Shown piece after piece: positions 6,729 to 10,284 of a DNA stretch of 10,284 bases. Where the stretch lies: positions 1 to 10,284 of the forward strand of contig JBKCTV010000052.1 of assembly GCA_046318595.1 (NCBI GenBank), read 5' to 3'. Below the pieces are notes generated by a model that was not told the DNA's origin, made no database searches, and worked only from the letters and a program-made list of their open reading frames with translations. Made by a program: the position numbers and the translations under genes. Numbering within the stretch: position 1 is the first letter of the stretch; the number at the start of each line of letters is the position of its first letter. Source of the DNA: DAITMV01 sp046318595 (GTDB lineage: Bacteria > Pseudomonadota > Gammaproteobacteria > Burkholderiales > Burkholderiaceae_B).

Positions 6729-6738
6729 CACAGTAAGA
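6719..6738 (-). repeat. Right terminal inverted repeat of the IS701-family element
   Basis: Read on the minus strand it begins TCTTACTGTGTCA, matching the left end for 13 bases. It also contains the stop codon of the transposase's detached C-terminal frame. Confidence 0.85.
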
Positions 6739-6742
6739 TTAG
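6739..6742. repeat. Right target-site duplication TTAG of the IS element
   Basis: Second copy of TTAG, directly outside the right inverted repeat. Removing the element and one copy restores a continuous kdp leader. Confidence 0.85.
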
Positions 6743-6760
6743 CGGAGACAACCTCAAAAT

Positions 6761-6789
6761 TTTATAAAAACTTGACCCTTACCCATCAA
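6761..6789 (-). promoter_or_regulatory. Predicted kdp operon promoter, separated from its genes by the IS element
   Basis: On the minus strand TTGATG (6784-6789) and TATAAA (6761-6766) are spaced by exactly 17 bp. Without the IS, transcription would start near 6754, about 50 nt before the first kdp coding sequence. The surrounding T-rich run (AGTTTTTATAAAATTTT) loosely resembles the T-rich KdpE-binding region of E. coli, but that is only a visual likeness. In the present arrangement the promoter points into the right end of the IS and would give RNA antisense to the transposase. Confidence 0.5.
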
Positions 6790-6855
6790 TGAAAAGTAAA
6801 AATCGATGTGCCTGAGTTCACAGAGAGCGATGTACGGGTTCGACATACGCAACAT

Positions 6856-8184
6856 TTAATAAACATCCCGGCAATACCTCCCGGCCCGAGTCAGTGCGGC
6901 CAACTGCTCATCCCCGACGATATCCGTCAGCGTGCGATGCACGCCCTCGGCCATGCCTTGCAAACTGCCGCAGACGTACAGCGCCGCGCCCTCCGCCACC
7001 CACGCCTGAACGGTACCGTAGGCCGCGGCCAGCCGATGCTGCACGTATTCGCGCACAGGCGTGTCGCGTGAAAAAACCAGATCGAGCCTGCTGAGAAATC
7101 CATCGTTTTGCCAGCGTTCGATTTCTTCTCGGTAAAAGTAGTCGCACTGGGCCTGGCGTTCCCCGAAAATCAACCACTGGCGCGTTTGGCCGGCCGCTAT
7201 CCGGGCCTTGAGCAAGGCCCGTAGCCCGGCCATGCCGGTGCCGTTGGCGATCAGAATCAACGGTCGCCCGGCATTGGCGCCCAGCCGGAAGCTTTGGTGG
7301 GCTCGCACGCGCAGCCGGATCGTTGCGCCCAGCGGCAGGCTCGTCAGCCAACCCGATGCCGCGCCCAACCGGCCATCGCCATGCCGGTGCAGCCGAACCA
7401 GTAAATGAACGGCGCCATCCGCCGGAACCGACGCGATCGAGTAATCGCGCGGGCGATCCGGCTCTGCCGGCAGGGCGATTTGCGCCAGGTCGCCAGCCTG
7501 CCAGTCCGGCAGAGCTTGTCCGGCAACCGGTCTCAGTTCGAGGTGATAGGCCGGAGCGCCTTCGGTGAGCGGGTTGAGGCAGAGCCGCGTTTGCAAAACC
7601 CAATCGTCGAAGCGGGGCGCATCCCAGTCCGGCGCGTCGCCGGTGTTGGCAAGATGCGCCAGGCGATGGCGCCAGTCATTCAAGCACTCGCGGTCGAAAC
7701 CATCCATCTCGATGCGCTCGAACATCGCCTGCGCTCCCTGCCTGAGGAGCCAGCCGTCGAGCCGGCGACCAAATGCGCAAAATTGCGGATAAGCGCTATC
7801 CCCCAGCGCCAGCAGGCCATAACGCAAGTTCGCCAAGGGAATGGTCTGGCGTATCACATGCTCGGCGAAAACCTGCGCCGTGTCGGGCGCGTCACCTTCG
7901 CCATACGTGCTGACCACGAATAAAAGCCGTTCCGCCCGGGCAATCATGGCGCTGCTCACCTCGCCCAACGCGACGGCCTGACTCGTCAAGCCGGCAAGTC
8001 CGAGCATATGCGCGGTTTGTCTGGCGATGCCTTCGGCCGTGCCCGTCTGGCTGGCATAGACAACGTGACAGGTCCTATTACCGAACGTGAGGTTGGGGCG
8101 ACGCCGTCGCTGCCGGTAAAAAATCCAGACGCACAGCAAAACGTAGAGCGCCGTCAGCAACACGGCCCAAGCGAATTTGCTCAT
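6856..8184 (-). CDS. Membrane-anchored diflavin reductase (flavodoxin plus FAD/NADPH reductase domains)
   Basis: Predicted to carry electrons from NADPH through FAD and FMN to an unknown acceptor, plausibly one involved in iron reduction. It has 442 residues from ATG 8184. One membrane helix (about 4-22) is followed by RQRRRRP, which by the positive-inside rule puts the enzyme domains in the cytoplasm. The flavodoxin domain (about 38-175) shows VVYASQTGTAEGIA, VVSTYGEGDAPD and LLALGDSAYPQFCAFG for FMN. The reductase domain (about 205-442) shows RDYSIASVPADG for FAD, ANGTGMAGLRALLKARI and LYVCGSLQGMAEGV for NADPH, and a CysJ-like terminal RYCRDVY. The start overlaps the apbE stop as ATGA. A longer frame back to 8343 lies inside apbE and is rejected. 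Relatives in iron loci often carry a PepSY membrane domain; here only a single anchor is present. Confidence 0.9.
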   Translation of the reverse strand: MSKFAWAVLLTALYVLLCVWIFYRQRRRRPNLTFGNRTCHVVYASQTGTAEGIARQTAHMLGLAGLTSQAVALGEVSSAMIARAERLLFVVSTYGEGDAPDTAQVFAEHVIRQTIPLANLRYGLLALGDSAYPQFCAFGRRLDGWLLRQGAQAMFERIEMDGFDRECLNDWRHRLAHLANTGDAPDWDAPRFDDWVLQTRLCLNPLTEGAPAYHLELRPVAGQALPDWQAGDLAQIALPAEPDRPRDYSIASVPADGAVHLLVRLHRHGDGRLGAASGWLTSLPLGATIRLRVRAHQSFRLGANAGRPLILIANGTGMAGLRALLKARIAAGQTRQWLIFGERQAQCDYFYREEIERWQNDGFLSRLDLVFSRDTPVREYVQHRLAAAYGTVQAWVAEGAALYVCGSLQGMAEGVHRTLTDIVGDEQLAALTRAGRYCRDVY

Positions 8185-9206
8185 TGCAGCAGCGCCGCCC
8201 AGGCGGCGGTATGCCATGCGCGCACAACCTCTCCCGTGCGCACCGTCAGACGCGCTGCTAATGCGCGTCGTTCGGCGTAGGCCAATCCGGCTTCCGGCCC
8301 GAGCACCATGAGCGCAGTGGATAGCGCATCGGCTGCCATGCATTCGCTGTGCAGCACCGTCACGCCGGCCAGCCCATGCGTGATCGGCCAGCCGTTGCGC
8401 GGATCGATGGTATGCGAATGGCGCCGACCGTCATGGTGGAAAAACCGGCGATGATCGCCGGACGTGGCGACTGCTAGACCATGCAGCGCAATCCGCGCGC
8501 TCGGCCAGGCCGGCGTCGGCTGTTCCACGTCGACCCACCAGGGTTGGCCGTCGGGCCGCACGCCCTCCCCGCGCAGCTCGCCACCGATGTCCACTAAGAA
8601 ATGCCGCACCCCGCAGCTCAGCAGCTTGTTGGCAACGGCGTCGACCGCATAGCCTTTGGCGATCGAGGATAAATCCAGTCGCACGCCGCCCGGCTGAAGA
8701 ATGCTGCGCCCTGCTCGGTCGAGCGCCAGCCGTCGCCAGTCGCAAGCGTTCAGACAGTCGGCGATAGCGGCATTCGATGGCACCGCGAAACCCGGCTCGG
8801 CATGCCGGCCGTTGGCCCCGAAGCCCCAGGCATCGATTAGCCGACCCGCCGCCGGGTTATAAGCGCCGCTCGTCTCGTCCGCCACCGCCAGCCCGTAAGA
8901 CAATACCTTGAAAAATGCTGCGGGCAAGGCATGTCGGCTACCGGGCGGCGCATCGTTGAACCGGCTGAGCAGAGAATGGCCGCACCAATGACTCATCTGC
9001 GCAATGACATCCTCGAGAATTTGCCCGATCGTCGCCAATGCATGAGTCTTTACCCAGTCGCGCACCGCCGGTTCGGCGACTAGACGCACCGACCAGTCGG
9101 TGCCCATGCTTTCTCCCCGATAATCGATCACCTGCGAAAACCGATACGGCAGCCGGTTGCTAATGCTCGACGGAACCAACACATCGGAGATCGTTGCGGC
9201 AGCCAT
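8181..9206 (-). CDS. apbE: ApbE family FAD:protein FMN transferase
   Basis: ApbE enzymes split FAD and attach FMN covalently to a Thr/Ser of target proteins, mostly in or outside the cytoplasmic membrane. This 341-residue protein has the family landmarks in order: MGTDWSVRL (34-42), HSLLSRFNDA, YNPAAGRLIDAWGFG (116-130), LDLSSIAKGYAVDAVANKL (177-195), LVDIGGELRGEG (204-215), ATSGDHRRFF, HTIDPRNGWPI (265-275) and AADALSTALMVLG (291-303), whose aspartate normally helps bind the metal. No signal peptide or lipobox is visible at the N-terminus, unlike classical periplasmic ApbE, so the mature enzyme may be cytoplasmic. It starts two bases after the DUF4198 gene and overlaps the reductase gene by four, so it shares their transcript. 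No flavinylation target with the usual motif is visible in this window. Confidence 0.92.
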   Translation of the reverse strand: MAAATISDVLVPSSISNRLPYRFSQVIDYRGESMGTDWSVRLVAEPAVRDWVKTHALATIGQILEDVIAQMSHWCGHSLLSRFNDAPPGSRHALPAAFFKVLSYGLAVADETSGAYNPAAGRLIDAWGFGANGRHAEPGFAVPSNAAIADCLNACDWRRLALDRAGRSILQPGGVRLDLSSIAKGYAVDAVANKLLSCGVRHFLVDIGGELRGEGVRPDGQPWWVDVEQPTPAWPSARIALHGLAVATSGDHRRFFHHDGRRHSHTIDPRNGWPITHGLAGVTVLHSECMAADALSTALMVLGPEAGLAYAERRALAARLTVRTGEVVRAWHTAAWAALLQ

Positions 9207-9208
9207 GT

Positions 9209-10051
9209 TCAGGGCAGATGAACCTCGAATGTGCCGGAGTAAGTGAAGCGCCGTTGTGGTGCCATGCTTGGTGGGGGCGTGGTGCCAGCGGCGTTCTGCA
9301 TGGCGCGGTTTGGATAACTTGCGCTCAGCCAGTACATTCCGGCTGCTGGCCAGGTCACCGAGAATGCGCCATCGGCGTCGCTCGTCAAGCTTATCTCCTG
9401 CAAGGTGCCACGGTATCGGACACCGCCCGGCACGACGCTGATCGGTAAACCGGCCACTGGTCGGCCATCGAGCAGCAAACGAAACCGCGCTGTTTCGCCA
9501 GCGTTCAGCTCGGTCGGATGCGTAATCGGTAGCAGCTCCAGCCCGACGCCTTGCGGGCGTAGCGCGACAGTATTTGGCACTCCCGAGGTCACGAAGCTTT
9601 CCAGGCGATTGTACAAACGGGTTTGTTGCACGTCGGTCGCCGTGGCCGGCACCTCGCGCGCCATCGCCTCGGGCGCGCCACGCCAGCGTTTGGCCTGGCC
9701 TTTGTCCTGGTAATTGACCAGCACAGATTCAGTGACGATGTTGATTTTGTAGGTGCCGGGTTTGTCGAGGTTCAGGTCGAAACTGCTGCGCAACCGACCG
9801 GTAAAAGGGTTTTGCGCCTGTAACGGTTTGCCATCCGGCCCGGTGATCCGCAAACCGTCGAGTTTGACAGCATTGGTTTCGAAATCGAACAGGTTTTCGG
9901 ATACAGCGGCGTCGACCGTGACCCAGGCGGACCCGGCCTCGACCTGCGTCGACGAAGGCAAAAGCCAGTTGCGATGGGCATAGGCCATTTGTGGCGAGAT
10001 GAACGAGGCGCAGCTCGTCGCCAGCATGACGATACGTAATGTTCGAAACAT
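9209..10051 (-). CDS. Exported DUF4198 protein, probable periplasmic metal-related protein
   Basis: From ATG 10051 this is a 280-residue secreted protein. Residues 1-25 form a signal peptide (MFRTLRIVMLATSCASF, ending in AYA). Cleavage would leave a mature N-terminus of His-Arg-Asn-Trp-Leu-Leu-Pro-Ser, the A-H-x-x-W-L-x-P-S start typical of DUF4198 proteins. The rest looks like two beta-rich domains, with DLNLDKPGTYKI and GRPVAGLPISVVPGG in Ig-like contexts. DUF4198 relatives include the periplasmic nickel-binding NikK type, so a metal-handling role is plausible but unproven. The upstream TTG at 10063 would add four residues; ATG 10051 is preferred because GGAG sits 6 nt before it. It lies 27 bases after the DUF2271 gene and 2 bases before apbE. 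Confidence 0.88.
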   Translation of the reverse strand: MFRTLRIVMLATSCASFISPQMAYAHRNWLLPSSTQVEAGSAWVTVDAAVSENLFDFETNAVKLDGLRITGPDGKPLQAQNPFTGRLRSSFDLNLDKPGTYKINIVTESVLVNYQDKGQAKRWRGAPEAMAREVPATATDVQQTRLYNRLESFVTSGVPNTVALRPQGVGLELLPITHPTELNAGETARFRLLLDGRPVAGLPISVVPGGVRYRGTLQEISLTSDADGAFSVTWPAAGMYWLSASYPNRAMQNAAGTTPPPSMAPQRRFTYSGTFEVHLP

Positions 10052-10057
10052 TTTTAA

Positions 10058-10061
10058 CTCC
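10058..10061 (-). promoter_or_regulatory. Shine-Dalgarno site that decides the DUF4198 start
   Basis: GGAG on the minus strand lies 6 nt before ATG 10051. It overlaps the alternative TTG at 10063, which would otherwise give a four-residue longer signal peptide. Confidence 0.6.
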
Positions 10062-10078
10062 AATGAGGGTTCAGCGAA

Positions 10079-10284
10079 TCAAGGCTTCAAATCGAGACTG
10101 ACGGCGCCGAGCTCTTCCTTGCCGTTGGCGGATAGACTGGTCGCCGCCTTGACCGGCCATTCGAACGGAATCCGCACGAGATCGCGCCCACCCGCTTCGC
10201 GCGCCGCCTCCACGACCAGTTTGTATTGTCCGGCCGGTAGATCCCGGAGCGGCGCACGGTCCGAGCTAAAACTCAATATATGCT
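10079..10284 (-). CDS. DUF2271 protein, C-terminal part (5' end beyond window)
   Basis: The frame is open to the right edge with no start needed inside the window; 67 full codons are visible before the TGA stop. The segment reads LPAGQYKLVVEAAREAGGRD, then IPFEWPVKAA and a final NGKEELGAVSLDLKP. This matches the end of DUF2271 proteins, which finish with a G.Y.L.vEaarE.GGr pattern and a G..ELG.v.L tail. These are exported proteins of unknown function, commonly followed by DUF4198 and apbE genes as here. The missing N-terminal part should carry a signal peptide. No flavin-attachment motif is seen in the visible part. Confidence 0.8.
   Translation of the reverse strand, partial: HILSFSSDRAPLRDLPAGQYKLVVEAAREAGGRDLVRIPFEWPVKAATSLSANGKEELGAVSLDLKP

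Larger units (their letters stand above)
5265..6738 (+). mobile_element. Complete IS701-family insertion sequence, 1474 bp
   Basis: The element runs from the inverted repeat at 5265 to its partner ending at 6738. Both ends begin TCTTACTGTGTCA when read inward (13 identical bases, then partial match for about five more). It carries one transposase gene on the plus strand and is flanked by TTAG direct repeats. It lies between the predicted kdp promoter (right) and the first kdp gene (left), in the former leader of the operon and opposite to the kdp direction. The intact ends and target duplication show no rearrangement through the element since it inserted, although the transposase seems to have a C-terminal frameshift. 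Confidence 0.92.

Noticed and set aside
6743..6855. Possible terminator after the reductase gene
   Set aside because: The best candidate stem (TGTG...CACA before a short T run) is too weak; no GC-rich hairpin is present.
6908..7603. 231-codon minus-strand frame inside the reductase gene
   Set aside because: It is a shifted frame of the reductase with no family features. The true frame has all FMN, FAD and NADPH motifs uninterrupted.
8185..8343. Upstream extension of the reductase gene
   Set aside because: It overlaps conserved apbE coding sequence, has an Arg/Ala/Gly-rich shadow composition and would precede the membrane anchor. The ATGA overlap at 8181-8184 is the natural start.

Overview
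The window is GC-rich and densely coded, with almost every gene on the minus strand in short operons. The gene families (Fiu/PiuA-type siderophore receptor, PiuC, TonB/ExbB/ExbD, Kdp, IS701) fit a Gram-negative proteobacterium, probably gamma or beta. The sequence alone does not allow a narrower assignment.

Layout, reading the minus strand from right to left. (1) 10284-6856 holds a four-gene operon: the 3' end of a DUF2271 gene, an exported DUF4198 protein, ApbE (flavin transferase) and a membrane-anchored diflavin reductase. (2) 6855-4799 holds the 5' part of a kdp potassium-pump operon: a promoter, a 30-residue membrane peptide, kdpF, and a kdpA cut off after about 75 codons. A complete 1474-bp IS701-family element sits between the kdp promoter and the first kdp gene, with perfect 13-bp inverted-repeat tips and a TTAG target duplication. 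(3) 4771-1 holds an iron-uptake operon with a near-perfect Fur box: a Fiu/PiuA-like TonB-dependent receptor, a PiuC-like Fe(II)/2-oxoglutarate dioxygenase, TonB, ExbB and the start of ExbD, which runs off the left edge.

How the parts work together (inference). The Fur-controlled operon would capture a ferric siderophore at the outer membrane and supply its own energy-coupling complex. The right-hand operon looks like an envelope redox module: a flavin-attaching enzyme, a flavoprotein reductase and two exported accessory proteins of types often seen beside siderophore receptors. It could help release or reduce iron. The kdp remnant between the two halves appears non-functional, because kdpA is truncated and its promoter is separated from the genes. 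It records at least two rearrangements: the loss of kdpA beyond codon ~75 at a junction about 50 bp upstream of the receptor promoter, and a later or separate IS insertion. The transposase also appears to be frameshifted near its C-terminus.

No RNA genes, CRISPR arrays or convincing intrinsic terminators were seen, and no gene-free stretch exceeds 300 bases.
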